DNA of 64,000 nt from Helichrysum umbraculigerum (Eukaryota > Streptophyta > Magnoliopsida > Asterales > Asteraceae): assembly GCA_949592205.1 (NCBI GenBank), contig CATIUR010000001.1:212976250-213040249 (forward strand), written 5' to 3'. The notes beneath the pieces were generated by a model. The model did no database searches. It had not been told where the DNA came from and worked only from the letters and a program-made list of their open reading frames with translations. The translations under genes were made by a program, and so were the position numbers. This document shows positions 11,638 through 24,911 of this stretch, piece after piece (position 1 is the stretch's first letter; each line of letters opens with the position of its first letter).

Positions 11638-11739
11638 TGCGCATTATCCAGCAAAACCACAAACGTGCAATTGCACAGCACGAACACAATTCGAATTTTA
11701 CCAAAACCAAACTCCTCAAACTCAGTTTTTATCAATCTA

Positions 11740-14081
11740 TGTAAGACCCTCAAACTTTTACATTTTATAAAATACCACGTGCTACTTTTAATATGTAGAC
11801 ATATATATTTCATTAGGTCGGAAGCGTATGTCCCCAAAATATTCACATAAATACATACCGTATTTACATGCATCATAATTTCCTAGTGTTTACAAAAGAC
11901 TTTACTTTAAGAGTTTAGTTACAAGCCATCTATTTAAAACATTTAATTACATGCCAAATATACTAAAACCGGGCGTGACTTAGTTTCCAAAACATATTTC
12001 CAATAGTGTCAAATATAAACATCAGAGTTAGCCAAGTAGTCAAACTTCCATTCCCAAAAATCGCCAACTTGCCCGTTTCTAATAACAAAAAACCTGCAAA
12101 ATGGAATATGGTGGGATTAGCACGAAGCTAAGTGAGAAAATCTATAACCAACAGCATAACTTAATTTAACGCATTTGCCTACAACAAATAAGCATGCCGC
12201 ACACAATATCAATTACTATACAAGAGGATCGGTGGTCCTTGGGGAACCCTCAGCCGCGGTGGCCCCCAAGAACACTTGTAACCAACTGCAGGCCCCTACA
12301 GACGTTTACCGATAGCCTACATTATTGTTCCATCAACATAAAATCTCTGAACAACACATGTACCCAGATTATATGATGATCCAACAATAATCCATAAGCC
12401 CAATATTCCATTGACCTCTCATACACATATACGTCAAAGACCATATATGTTAATGCACAAATAAAGTCCTTATACGTCAGATGACCATATACGACAAATG
12501 CACAATTTACAAGGTAATATAAATGACTAGCAGTCAAATAATAATAAAACCATGATCACTTGTTGTAACCGAATCCGTTACACCAAGTTATCCTGATAGT
12601 TAGAGATTCACTCACCGAATACTAGAATTTCCACTCAGATGTCTAATGTTTCTGAGTCTTCTGATTATCTGAGAACAGAAGTAATAACAAGTCAATAACT
12701 TATTCCAATAAATCTCCAAGTTATATTCAATACAATTCTTAATTCAATATTATTAAACAAGTGTTAAACAATTATTTTATTAATATATTGTACGAACTCA
12801 AAGGACACACTGTGTCATCTAGGACACACCACGTACCAAAGGACACACCATGTCCTATAAGGACACACCGTGTCCTTTACATTATTTAGCCACAGGTCAA
12901 AATATTATAATATATTCTTCTTTTTGTCCCTACAATCAATTAAAATACAATACGAGATCACATACGTAAGACTACGCAAGTTAGACATTCATTATATGTT
13001 ATGGGCAAAACTGCCCGTTCTCAAAACTGCTCATTTTGGTCAAAACTGCCCTTTTTAAACACGTATAACTTTTTACTCGTTGACAGTTAGACCACCAAAT
13101 TTTACATTTTATCTCATTTTGGACCGTTGACTCGATTTCGACCATTTTGGACCAAGATACTTGACATGACAACTTCTAAACCACTAGCATTATGAGTTTA
13201 AGCTTTTGACCACACTCTCAAATCACCATTTGTAACTTATTGACACCATGACCTTTGACCTTTACCATGTATAACTCCTTTAGACTCGTAAACCCCATTG
13301 ATTGCCCATTTAGACACCAAAACGACCCGAATAACCCCTATACACAACAATCAGCTACAATACACGAATTTATTCAAATTTTGACATCTTGCAACAACTA
13401 TAAACATGTAATAGAAACAAACAATCATTTTCAACTAACAATTTCCAATATACATCATATAATCAACCTAATTATAATCAAATCTTAGGTTTTTAGCTAG
13501 AACATGAAAAACACCATTTCTACCTAATTGAAACTTTAAGAAACCAACAATTATAAACATATAAACAACAAGCAACCTTTCTAACATTAAATCTAAACAT
13601 ATATTATCATCAAAACCCTAACTTTAATCAAACTTTCTGTTTTTATATATGATTACAACATATATTCATGAATACCCTCACTTGATAAGCATGTATCATC
13701 CATAAATTTCAATTTCTCTCATAAATACAACTTAGGGTTCATAATATCAACTCAAGAATTCATCAAATAAATGAAAGATATAGAGAATTCTTACCTTATG
13801 GGTGTTTAATTCTTTGAATGCAAGCTTTAATTAACAAGATTGGAACCCTAATTGATGGATTTAAGCAACTTGAAGCTCCTCCCTCTTTTCCCTTGAAAAT
13901 GTCGACACACACACACCAAAGCCAGACCAAACTCTGATTTTTAATTTAATTATTTGCTGTAAAAAGGCATTTATACTATATTTTTCACTTCCTACCCTTA
14001 GGTTTCATAGTTTACACTTTTAACCCCTAGTCTTCCCACTATTTGCTCAATACAACTTACAATTATTTTTGGGGTGTTACA
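11740..14081 (-). mobile_element. Solo LTR B (2.34 kb) nested in LTR A
   Basis: The plus strand runs from TGTAAGACCC to GGGGTGTTACA and is flanked by a perfect duplication ATCTA (11735-11739 and 14082-14086). On minus it starts TGTAACACCCC, with a TATA-like AGTATAAATGCC, then a leader and a strong donor (CATAAGGTAAGAATT). A segment at about 13000-13110 ('aaaactgccc...', 'ttttactcgttgacagttag') matches solo LTR F in reverse, so B and F are relatives. A GGACACA array lies at 12803-12876. Confidence 0.88.
12803..12876. repeat. Array of four GGACACA..TGTCC palindromes (LTR B)
   Basis: Units start at 12803, 12822, 12841 and 12861 (period 19-20). The last two are near-perfect inverted repeats (GGACACACCATGTCC, GGACACACCGTGTCC); the second has lost its right arm. 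Confidence 0.9.
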
Positions 14082-14816
14082 ATCTAATACATCACAATAC
14101 ACCTATAATCATCATATATTAACACAACATCAACATGCAATACTCATTTTCCTTTCTCCTAACATAATTCACCTAATTCAATCAAAACTCATTTCATACA
14201 TTGAAACCTAAACACTTGCATTCAAAATAAGAACAATATGAAGATGATGATTAAGCAAATTCAGTAACCACAACTCATTCAAGTATAATTTTTCATACAT
14301 GCATCAATTCTCTACCTAATTTCATCAAATAAGCTCAAGTGGTAAAAGCAAGCAAACTTACAATGGAGGTGGGGGAAACAAGATGAAGGGGATGAAGATG
14401 AAATCAGTAGCTTCAACAAAATCACGGCCCCAATTAAGATTAAACCAGATTTGTAAGTTTCCTTTCAAATGTGTGTGTGTTCTTGAGAGCAAAAGAAAGA
14501 GTTGGGTAAATGAAATGAGTTAGGTCGATATATCCCCACTGGCCCCAATATTAGGTAGTAAAATGTTATCCCATTTTAAACCTATTGTCTGGAACCTAAA
14601 AACCATTTGCCAAAACAATAATTTTATTTTACCAACAAATATAACAGTTTAAAAGAAATAATATTTTACTATTCACAATAAGTCATTTAACTAATTAACC
14701 TATTTATTTATATTATTCAAATAATACAAATAATATCCAAAACACAATTAAATAATAATGTAAAATAAAGAAATTACCAATTTCTCCTAGGTCCATAAAG
14801 AGGATGTTACAGTAAT

Positions 14817-15665
14817 AATCTTCTTTTTCCATATTTCACTTACATAATCTATATATTTGTTCCATAACTGTATTTGTTTAACTTTCATCTAAAACATAAT
14901 ATAAATTCTCTGTTTTACTTTTAGGTCTAGATTAGTTAACATTTAGTTTCACGTCTAACGTTGATTTTCGAACTCTAACTTCTTAATAATTATATAGCAA
15001 GTACTTACGACTTTTGATAATAATTTTTTCAAATAAAATAACGCTAACATAGGAATATACCTGTAATTATTTATTTAATTATAAGTATATATGACTAAAT
15101 TAATATAGATGATATGAATTTATGGATGGTTGTAATAATTATTTTATATAATTAACATGATTACTAATATGATATCTTTAGCAAATTAATAGAAAAATAT
15201 AAATTTTATTGATGGTCACAATAAGTATTTTATATGATTATTAATATATGATAAATCTTTAGAATTTGATTGCACATATCAAGTAATTAAGAACATGATC
15301 TTTTCTATTTTTTGTGTTTGTTTTTATTAGAATATGATTATTTAAGTACAAGGTAAAGAGAAAAGGAAAAAATGCTAGGCTTTAAATAAAATATATAAGA
15401 AGTTCATATATAATATTATTATAGAGTTGATATAGTGTTTTTTAATTAGAGTTTGAATAGGTTGTGTATAGTGAAAAAAACACTTTGGTGATTATATGTA
15501 ATGAGGATTTTTTACCCTGCACGTTACGGCGGGCTTCGAACGTCATATATTTTTAAAAATTATTAAATTAAAAAGAAATGTTAAAATAACGTCATGCAAT
15601 ATGTTACTCGTAATATACTAAATAAAAGTAGAAGTTAATAATTATTATTTAACTATCATGAATCG

Positions 15666-15728
<63 letters not shown>

Positions 15729-16560
15729 TATTGATCTCAATAACATATATAATAATAGTAGTGTCAAAATATATATATATATATAATCTAACATATTAAA
15801 GATAGATATTTGAAATAAGATTAATGCAAGTTTACTATAACACTCTAAATAAAGTTTGGTAAGATCGGAAAAAATGATAACTGAAAAAGGATATGTTATA
15901 ATGTTTGAGGTTTTTATTTATTATAAGTATGTGCCATTCAAAATGATGGAATCTCTTGCAAAAATATGTGAAACAAATTTTAGTATTGAAATACTTTTAC
16001 AGCAATCTTATTTATCCCAACCTCAATGATAATAATATACAATAATATAATATAATATAATAAATGTAACACTACTAAGTTTGATACTGATAGTTTCTTC
16101 AGGTAATAACTATAACTTATATGTAAAAATGGTAATATGAAAAATAATTGTAAATGCTATTTGTATCTATGAGCGATCTTCAATTCTTACGTAATACATT
16201 ATACAACAACAAATGAGTAATATATAAAAATAACATGTGTTTATTTAATATACTCCGTAACACTTAATCTGTAAGTAAATGAACATGTAATATATTTCAC
16301 TTTAAGACTTCTATCAATTATTTTATTATTCTTAATTTTCTTATATAGTTAGCATAAACGTAAACAACATAAATAATTTTCAATTTTTCATCAATTTTAA
16401 AGAATTAATATATTTGGTGGGATATAAAAATTGAACAATATACGAAATTTTAGATTTATTCTATAGTTATAATATGAAACTTGAAATTAAATTGAAGTAA
16501 ATAAATGAATAAAATTTATAAAAAAATGATGGTGATAAATATATATATATATATATATAT
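14817..16560. other. AT-rich intergenic DNA with TA microsatellites
   Basis: There is no coding motif. TA runs lie at about 15669-15725, 15768-15783 and 16543-16560. At 15516-15545 the string CCTGCACGTTACGGCGGGCTTCGAAC resembles a degenerate Helitron 3' hairpin region, without a clear CTAG end. Confidence 0.6.
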
Positions 16561-18094
16561 TGATGTGCTATGAAAGCGCGTCTTGTTTTATATTTTATAA
16601 ATAGAAATACCTAATAAATACTTTCAAGCAACCAGACAAGAATACCCGATCAATTGTAAATATAGATTTGGTAAGTCAGATTCGAACACAGGGAACGACA
16701 GATTTATTATAAATAGAAATTAACAATTAACTAGAAAGCATTAAATAAAGGGGACGTTTTAGTTCCGGTCGAACATTTGTTTAGAAAACATTAACTTAAA
16801 ATAATTAAACTTAAATAAAAACTTAATTTAAAACAATAAATAAATAATAATAAATACTAAATGGAAGGAATAAGTAATTGTATAATTAATGTTACTCAGA
16901 TTCATATTTCCCGATTCATTACGTATTGATGATCTAATTGTGATTCTTTTAAATCAACTTAACACCAAATTCTTCAATGATATTAAATTGAATGTGAACT
17001 AGCCAACGTTTCGGGTCCAACTAGTTCCTACAATCTAGGGTCCAACATAAAACACTGGTTTCAATGTCACAAGATGATCAGTCAATTGTGTGTCTTTCCC
17101 TAAATCATGCATTAAACATTCACAACTAATTATAATTAACTCTATTGGTATGACTCAACAATACCCAATAATTAACTTATTGTCTCATTCATTTTAAAGT
17201 AGATAATTATCGTATACTCAACCTATCAAACTCAATCTATTTAGCAATGATCAAAACCTAAATTCTAATCATCAATAATTAATAACATTAAAGGAACTCA
17301 ATCTCAATAATCTTATAAACCACGTTGAGCAACAATAATAACTAGTCACCAATAAATAAGGATTCACGAGTGATATAACCGTTTTCAATTAAATAACTTA
17401 GCCAATACGCAATAATAATCGTTCAACAATCACAATCCGAGTTCAATCAATTACACAATCACTTTGGATATTCAATTCATCATAAAACAGTAAAACTCAG
17501 ATTATTCAACATCAAATACTTCAATGAAATCGAAAAAAAAGAAGTATACCGAATTATAAAGACGAATCATGAAGAACTAAGACGAACTACCCTCGATCTT
17601 GAGCTTCCGTGCCTTCAAAATACCAAAATAATTCGTAACTAAACCCTACTAATCGTATTTTATCGACTGAAAACGAAAACAACTCGAACTCTCTGGTTTT
17701 AGGGTTAAAATCGCGATTTTATTGTTCCTGTGATTTTGATCCATACGGCGTATGGATTTCCATACGGCGTATGAATTGAATTCAAGCCCAGCCCAAGTCC
17801 GCGTAACCTGGGCCTCCTGCGCCACAATCCATACGGCGTATGGATTGGATTTCTAGTCGGTTTCTTGATTTTTCTTCATTTGATTATATCTTCGACTTCG
17901 GCTTCACTTTATTCTTCAGATACGCATCATTTAGCTCGTTTATTGACTGTTTTCCATTTCTTTCTTCATAAACGCTCCATTAATTGCAAATATGAACAAA
18001 ATCAATATCTATTCTTAAATAAATGTAATAGATTCATCCAAGAATCGGGGTAAAATACTACTAAATTATAGTACTTTTGAGCATTTATCAAACA
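16561..18094 (-). mobile_element. 3' LTR of element I
   Basis: On the minus strand it runs from TGTTTGATAAATGC to GCACATCA, directly after the purine tract. It carries three CCATACGGCGTATGG-type palindromes (17741, 17760, 17829) and a leader with a donor-like CGGTATAC about 200 bp beyond them. It aligns base for base with 26482-27428 and 29911-30505. Confidence 0.9.
17741..17843. repeat. CCATACGGCGTATGG palindromes, 3' LTR of element I (three copies)
   Basis: Copies are at 17741-17755, 17760-17774 (last base changed) and 17829-17843. The matching region of the 5' LTR has four. Confidence 0.95.
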
Positions 18095-18104
18095 TCCCCC
18101 ACTT
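18095..18104 (-). promoter_or_regulatory. Polypurine tract of element I
   Basis: The minus strand reads AAGTGGGGGA immediately before the LTR start TGTTTGA. This is the usual plus-strand primer position. Confidence 0.85.
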
Positions 18105-18528
18105 GAATCCTACTTGTCCTCAAGTAGACTAATGATTCAAAAATCAAAACTATTAAGAAAACAGTCATCTCCATTAATCTAAATAACTAACAAAGGAATT
18201 ACACAACATCACCCATCTTCAACTCAAACATTTAAATTTAAAAATCTGTTAATTCTAAAAACAAATATTAAGAAACTACGAGATTACAAAAATTGATCTA
18301 CACATGAAGTTATTATTCTTTAAACATTAATTAGTTCACAATGACTACTGATATTGTTATCCACTTAAACAACCTATATTTAAATAATTGAGCTCAACTT
18401 ATTATTATTCACGTAGATATTCCATTAAACTCTCAAAAACTATATACTTTCATACTCATAACATGCCAATATTACATATCTTGAAATTCTAATCAAAATA
18501 ATCATTTTTCAAATCAAGACAGATGTGA

Positions 18529-18740
18529 CAGGTCTGTGCCTCAACACAACAAAGCAACATAACTTGATTTTAGTTTATCAATATAAAAATTTTAGTCAAA
18601 CCATTGGTGGCAGGTCTGTACCTTAGTACAACAAAGCGACTTAATTCGACTATATTTTAAAATCATGAGTTATTAAACCCTTTGCTCTTTTTCATTAGAT
18701 ATACTGACGGAGACCAGGTCTGTACTTTCGTACAACAAAG
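18529..18740. repeat. Three dispersed CAGGTCTGTnC...ACAACAAAG units near the 3' end of element I
   Basis: Units at 18529, 18611 and 18715 share CAGGTCTGT, then a small hairpin (GTGCCTCAACAC, GTACCTTAGTAC, GTACTTTCGTAC), then AACAAAG. The DNA between them is unrelated. Confidence 0.85.
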
Positions 18741-19508
18741 GAAACAACACCCAGTATATCCCCAAATGATGTTAATTAAAGTTCCAGAAATATGGCATAT
18801 CACACATTACTAATATGAAAATTAAGACATACGTCATACATAGCTAAAGTTCATCTAAAAGGTAAAATCTACTCCTTAATTTCATTTCTTAAAAAGCTCA
18901 AAAATTCTCATATAAATTGCCTATCAATACATCATATAATGAAGCTAAATAACATTTTTTTCACAATTTAATATTTAATTAAAAGTGTAAAAAAATTTTC
19001 AAAATAACCTACATAGTTACAAAATAATTATCTTTAAAAAAAACAAAAATTTAAAATTGAAAATTTGTTTGAAAAACGTGCAACTTATAACCTCCAAAAA
19101 CGAGCAACTTATAACCTCCTAGTTACTTATCTTAATAAAATAACAGTTAACCAAATTACAAAATCATCTACTAATTTACAGGACAATTATGTGGAAACTT
19201 CACTCTTTTCTCTCTCATCCCCCACTTAAAGATGTACAATGCCCTCATTGTACAAATAATGAAATACTATAACGGGAAAAAGAGAAAAGAACTTAGAACA
19301 GAAAAACTCCCCTGGAATAATGTGAAGTTTAATGAGTATGACAACGATGATATGAATTTCCCACATCCTCTCGGTTCAATTTTTTGTTGCGCTGAACTTA
19401 CTGCCAGCATAACACGTACTCACAACACAATTATGAGGGAACAATCAACAAACAGAATTAAACAATACCAGATTTAAACATCCTAATTAATAATAAACAC
19501 TACCAAGT

Positions 19509-22090
19509 TGTAGCACCCCAAGTTTCAGGTTTTAAAATCGTACGCGGATATATTTTTATTACAAAATATTAATATGTAGATAATAAGATACGAATGAAAA
19601 CGTAAGCGTGGTTATCAGTTTCAGACTGTAAGAAATAAAGGGGATAAAATTATGCAGTAATAATATGTATATGTACGTGGTTTTAACAGGAGATTTATCT
19701 CCTTTATTCCATAACCTTCCAGACTCAATATTATGAAGAAATAAAATACGCAGGAGTGATTTTCAAGTTCTAGTTTCAATTTCTAAATCATGAATCAAGA
19801 TTTCTAAGGTTTAATTCTTCATCCTTTCATCATCTTCAAGTTCTTGTAAGTGATTTTTCTTCATGTTTTAATCTAGGGTTTATGTTCATGAGGGGTTTTA
19901 AAGAAGTGGTGGTTTAAATACGAAATTAGGGTTTGAATTCGATTAAATTAGTGTTAGTCAGTAATTTAATCATGATTATTAACCATGTTTCATCATGAAA
20001 GTGAGTAATTTGAAGTATGTAGTTAGTATTCAAAGTGGGTTTTTGATGGGTTTTCTATGAACTAGTGATTTTAATATGAAATTAGTGTTTATCATGTTGA
20101 AATGATGTTAGTGAAGCTAGTAGTGAAAGAATTAGTGTTAAAATGAGTTAAAGATTTATAAGTTAGTAATATGTTCATAAAGGTTTTGATGAATTAAGAG
20201 GAATTCATGTAATAAGCTTAATAGTGTAATTAGAAGTGTTAATAGAGTATGAATATGGTTAGTAGTTAGCTTAATGATGAGTAGTGTCTAAAAGTGTTGT
20301 ATGTATCATGTATGAATTATGTAGGTGATAAAGACGTGGAGTGCTTTCAATGATGAAATCGTCTACGAAAGTTTGGTGAGTGATACGGGGGTTAAACAGG
20401 TGATTTGGTTGTGTAGTACCGTATAGCTTGCGGGCTAGAGGGTTGCACAATCAAGGAAAGTTAATTGTTATGTTTGTTTATTTATGTTTATTGCTTATAA
20501 TAGTTAATTGTGTTAATTTACTTGTTATGTTTAATTGTTATGTGAATACATGTTATTTGGAAAAGTCAGTAGTGATTATCTCATTAGCGAGTAATGAGTA
20601 TGTCACTAGCTTGAAGGTAAAGGAAAGAATTGGTGGAGAATAGTGTATGATTCGATTGTGTTGGATCCGGATTACTGTTGAGTAAGAGGCTACACAATTG
20701 GGTGAAAGATAATGTGTTAATATATGTGGATTAAATAATTGAGATTATGTGATTATGATGTTATGTTAAATTGATAGTGTTTGATTCAATTGTGTTGGAT
20801 CCAGATTACTGTTGGGTAAGAGGCTACACAATTGGGTGAAAGATAACGTATTAATATATGTGGATTATGTGGAATATGTGTATGCAGTGAAACAATGTTA
20901 GTATGCATACCGTTGTGGTATGGTACTCCGTGAAATAGAGTTAGTATGCATATCGATGTGATATGGTGCTCAGTGATCAGTGTTCAGAGCATAGTGATGT
21001 TGTGATTATGTAATTGTGTTGATATGTGTTAAGTGTTATGTGGAAATTGCTTGTTTAATTGCCTGTGTACTCACTAAGCAGTTGTGCTTACCCGTTTCAG
21101 TGTTTACGTTGTAGGTTGATGTGTTGGTAGAGACATGTGGATAGAGAATGTGCTTATGGTAGTGATATGGATATGGAGCTTGCTATGCGGTTAGAATATG
21201 TTCCTTCTCTTTGAATTGTTGTTTTGATGACTAAATTGTGTTAATCGCCCAATTATGGTTTTAAAGAGTAATGTGTGAAGAGAATGATGTAGTTATGTTT
21301 TAAAGAGTCTAAATATGTTGTGGATTTGATTAGAGAAGTGATTTATTTTAAATATGGTTGTTTTGGTGAAACGGGTCAAAGAGGTGTCAAAATGGGTTGA
21401 AAGTAGTCACGTGACATAATTGAATGTGTTGGAGTTATGGGTTGGTTATTATATGCTTTAAGTGTGTTTTGGTATGTCAAATGAGTGTGCAAAAGAGTAG
21501 AGTTCATTTGTGTGTGGTTTGTGAATTGGGTCGTAGTCGAAAAATGGGTTAAAATGGTCAAAAAGAGGTTATATGGCCATTTTCTTGTAAAACGTGTATT
21601 TTGAAAAAGTGTCAAAAGGGAAAGTTTCATGTTGTCATAGTACACATTCCTGCAAAATTTCAGAGTCTAAGTGTTTACGAGTAAAAAGTTATTCGTGTTT
21701 GAATGTCGGTAGTTTTGAAAAAATAGGGCAGTTTTGAGGGTATCGTTGGGGGCAACAGGGCAGTTTTGAGGGTAGTTTTGAGGGCAAGGAGGCAGTCTTC
21801 AAGGGAAGGTGTAAACACGAAAAATGTTCATTTGGTTGTAGTAAAGGTGCCTGAAAAATTTGGTGGTCTAACTGTCAACGAGTAAAAAGTTATACGTGTT
21901 TAAAAAGGGCGGTTTTGACTAAAATGGACAGTTTTGAAAATGAGTAGTTTTGTCCAGATTGTAGGTTGGGCAGTTAATTTGCGTAGTCTTGTGTACGTAT
22001 TCACGTGTCATATTTTACTTAAGTGTCGGGACCTAAACAAGAGTAAAAGTATAAAAAAAAAAAAAATTGTTCTGTTTTCGGGGCGTTTCA
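19509..22090 (+). mobile_element. Solo LTR F (2.58 kb) inside element I
   Basis: It runs from TGTAGCACCCC to GGGGCGTTTCA, flanked by CAAGT (19504-19508) and CAAAT (22091-22095), a 5-bp target duplication with one mismatch. There is no primer site or protein domain. An internal 136-bp tandem duplication lies at about 20643-20867 (both copies contain AGAGGCTACACAATTGGGTG). The end region (21700-21960) has repeated 'gggcagttttgaggg' units and matches LTR B in reverse. Confidence 0.8.
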
Positions 22091-22204
22091 CAAATCCTAA
22101 AACTACAAATCCAACATAACAATTTATAATCCTACAAATAAAACAGTCATAATAATAAAGATAATAGTGTTTGGAATCATAAACCACTTAGGATGAACAT
22201 CATC

Positions 22205-23611
22205 CTAATCACTGTCATCATCTCGCTGGTACTGGTACTGATGAGAAGGCCCTCCATAATCTGGCTGTGGTGGTGGTGGTCGTGGCATGAACTCTGGTGG
22301 CATCTGATACTGGAATGGCTGATACTCGGGTCCAGAAGGATACTGACCAAACAGCTGCTCAAACAAACCATCCTGGTAGTCCAAGTGTGCACTGGTCTGA
22401 TGGAAATGCTGTCTCTGCATAAGATCTATCTGATCAAACCTCTGAGTCTGGTGTAACTCCATCTGGTGCAACTGCTGAGATAGCGGATCAAACTCCATAG
22501 CATAACATCTGTTACGGCCTCGTGCCGTACCTCGACCTCTATCACTGCCACTAGTATCTCCTCTGGCTCTAGCCTGCCTCGACTGCAAAGTCTATCCTAT
22601 CGGAGTAATCGAAACCCAGTAATACATATCTGCAGGACCACCATAAGTAATGCATGGCTCAATAAGAGCAAACGCCTCCAACCGGCGTGCAGTCAACCAA
22701 CCCATGCTAGGCTGAACAATCGTTCATGACCCCATCTCATCCTGAGTAGCCAAACCAAAATACCTAGCCAATCGTGTAACAAAGTGCCCCCCACACAAAC
22801 TACTCCCATCTCTAGTACCAGTAGCTCTCTTCGACATACACTTCGCCAACCTCCAAGGTACATTCACTAACCTCTTCCTGATAATCGAGCTCAAGTAAAA
22901 CAAATCATGCCTAGAAACTTTCTCAGGCCCCTCCTTGCGACCAACAATGGTGTAAGTCAACAATCTGTGAATGAGTCGATGACGAGGATCTCGAATACGC
23001 GTGTAAGAAGGTGTCGAACTGCCATAGTTACCCTGGGCAATAAACTTCCACTCCTGCTCAACTTCCAAGTCAGTGAGCTTCTTCACAGCACCTGCAGAAA
23101 TGTGGTTTAAAAAGTGAGGATTATCCAGCTCGTTGGGCTCATAAAGCCCCAGCCCCAAAGCAAACTGAACCAAAGTCATCTGTCTAGGTTGTCCCCCTAG
23201 CTGGAAGAAAATGGAGTTCTCAGTCCATTGAGTCGACCTGGACTCAAACCTAAAGGTGCTATAGAACTCTACAACTAACTCTCTGTAGATGTCCTCCCTG
23301 ATACTGAATAACCGAGACTAAGCATAAGAAACAAATCCAATGTTTCCATCCTCAAGTACATACGGAATAGCAAGCAAATTCCTAATAGCCTCAGCACCAT
23401 TAGTGAACCCCTCTCTAGCAATCACATGCTCCAAAACGTTCCAGTTGACAGCATCAAAAACCTCAATTGACTGGCCAATATTAGAAGCCAGACGCTCTCC
23501 AAACTGAAATCTGGTGGTCTCAGAATATGACCCATGAAAAGTGAGAGATCTATGAGCTCGAACCAACGGGTTTCCCAAAGTTTGACCCCCTCTTGTTCTC
23601 CTGTTAGACAT
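22205..23611 (-). pseudogene. Athila-type retrotransposon ORF1 protein, three in-frame stops
   Basis: One frame runs from an ATG at 23611 to a stop at 22205 (about 468 codons). Motifs typical of the Arabidopsis retrotransposon ORF-1 family are VYRELV-like IYRELVVEFYSTFRF, FFQLGGQPRQMTLVQFALGL, GLYEPNELDNPHF, IRDPRHRLIHRLLTYTIVGR and SLCGGHFVTRLARYFGLA. The C-terminus is Gln- and Pro-rich (HQMELHQTQRFDQIDLMQRQ). The function of this family is unknown. The frame is intact apart from stops at about 23323 (TAG), 22724 (TGA) and 22589 (TAG); each is one transition away from Trp, Arg or Gln. A possible intron precedes the ATG (23617-24321). Confidence 0.85.
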
Positions 23612-23616
23612 GATAA

Positions 23617-24321
23617 CTGCTAAACAAAACAAATGTTAATAACACCAAATAAGCAGTTAATACAAAAAGGTCAATAAAAATTTCGGCAGCATTTCTGCTA
23701 AATATGGAATAATCCACCATTCTGGTTTAGCCTAAAACTACCGCAACAATCAATTTCACAAACCTAAATTGCATATCTATAAACAGAATTACTCAAATTG
23801 CATACATAAATATACTTAATTAAATATTCATGACAATTGTCCAATCAAATGCACTACAATAATTTGGTACCATCATGAAAATACGAATTTGCACAGTCAC
23901 TAAACTCGAGCATTAGCAACTAGCAAACATTCTTACATCCTCAAAATGAATCATTATAAACGCATTTAATCAAAATAACAATCTATCACATAACCGTAAT
24001 CACAAATACTTGTGTACCAAACAAACAATTGCATTAATCATCTTGTGGTCAGAAAATTAATAAGTACTAAATCAAAAAATAGCAAAATTGAGTTTATAAT
24101 ATTCACGTTTCTTAAACATAAACGGATACTTCGAATCACATAATATATGCAATATATTAGAAAAACGAGCATTACATTGTAATGTATATATTAACAAGAA
24201 CATAATTCAATCAACATATTCCAATAATCATACTCAAATTCAAAATACCCAAATTATTAACATAAACCCTAACTTCCAAACGAATGATTTAACCAACGTA
24301 AATGAAAACGGGAAGTTATAC
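23617..24321 (-). other. Possible leader intron upstream of ORF1
   Basis: The minus strand has a donor CAAG|GTATAA at 24322/24321 and an acceptor TTTTGTTTAGCAG at 23617, five bases before the ORF1 ATG. The interval is AT-rich and non-coding. Splicing would join a leader starting near the palindromes at 24492-24524 to ORF1. Inferred from signals only. Confidence 0.45.
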
Positions 24322-24491
24322 CTTGTAGAGGAAAGTGCGTGTAACACGAATACGCAAAAATGGAGATGAATGCGTGGCCGGAAGTGGTTGTTTGGTGGTG
24401 TGGTGGTTAGAGCCGTAGGTGGTGGTTTAAAGTGAGTTTAGGTTTCAAAATGAAGAAGAAAGGGCTGCTGGCGGTTTTCTGCCTTTTTGAT

Positions 24492-24524
24492 CCATACGGC
24501 GTATGGATTCCATACGGCGTATAG
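24492..24524. repeat. Internal pair of CCATACGGCGTATGG palindromes upstream of ORF1
   Basis: Copies at 24492-24506 and 24510-24524 (second ends ATAG). They are in the internal region of element I, not in an LTR, followed on the minus strand by about 170 bp of C/A-rich leader and a GTATAA donor. This is the same order as in the LTR. Confidence 0.9.
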
Positions 24525-24911
24525 ATTAAAAAGGCCCAGGTCAATTTCATTAAACCCAGTCAACGCCCCGGCCCAATGGATTAAAAATTCAGAATTTTTT
24601 CAAAAACGTTTTTCCAACCAATTTTTAACCAAAACCCCACACTTAATTAATATACTTAAATATCAAACCTGGAGGGTAATCACGACTTCAACATTTTCAT
24701 AATTCCACACTATATAAATAAATATCAAAAGTTTACAAACTTTAATGAAATAATAATATTAAAAACCAAACACACAAACTACTTAAATGTTCAAAAATCC
24801 AAACACACCAACAATACTAAAATCCAAAACAAACAAAGTCAAACATAATAAGAAATAACCAAAATGTCAGAAGTAATCCAATAGCATAAGAAATAAAAGA
24901 GATGATTAGAA

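Larger units (their letters stand above)
10359..14811 (-). mobile_element. Solo LTR A, interrupted by solo LTR B
   Basis: On the plus strand it begins TATAACGCCC and ends GGATGTTACA, flanked by a perfect 5-bp duplication GTAAT (10354-10358 and 14812-14816). Without LTR B it is about 2.1 kb. The U3 block GGTTCCAGACAATAGG (minus strand, 14581-14596) matches LTR C and solo LTR G. Five palindrome units of the AACGCGATCC type lie at 11309-11637. The minus-strand 3' end is TA instead of CA. No internal domains are present. Confidence 0.87.

Noticed and set aside
22193..22456. Plus-strand ORF of 87 codons
   Set aside because: Antisense shadow of the Gln-rich end of the Athila ORF1 protein.
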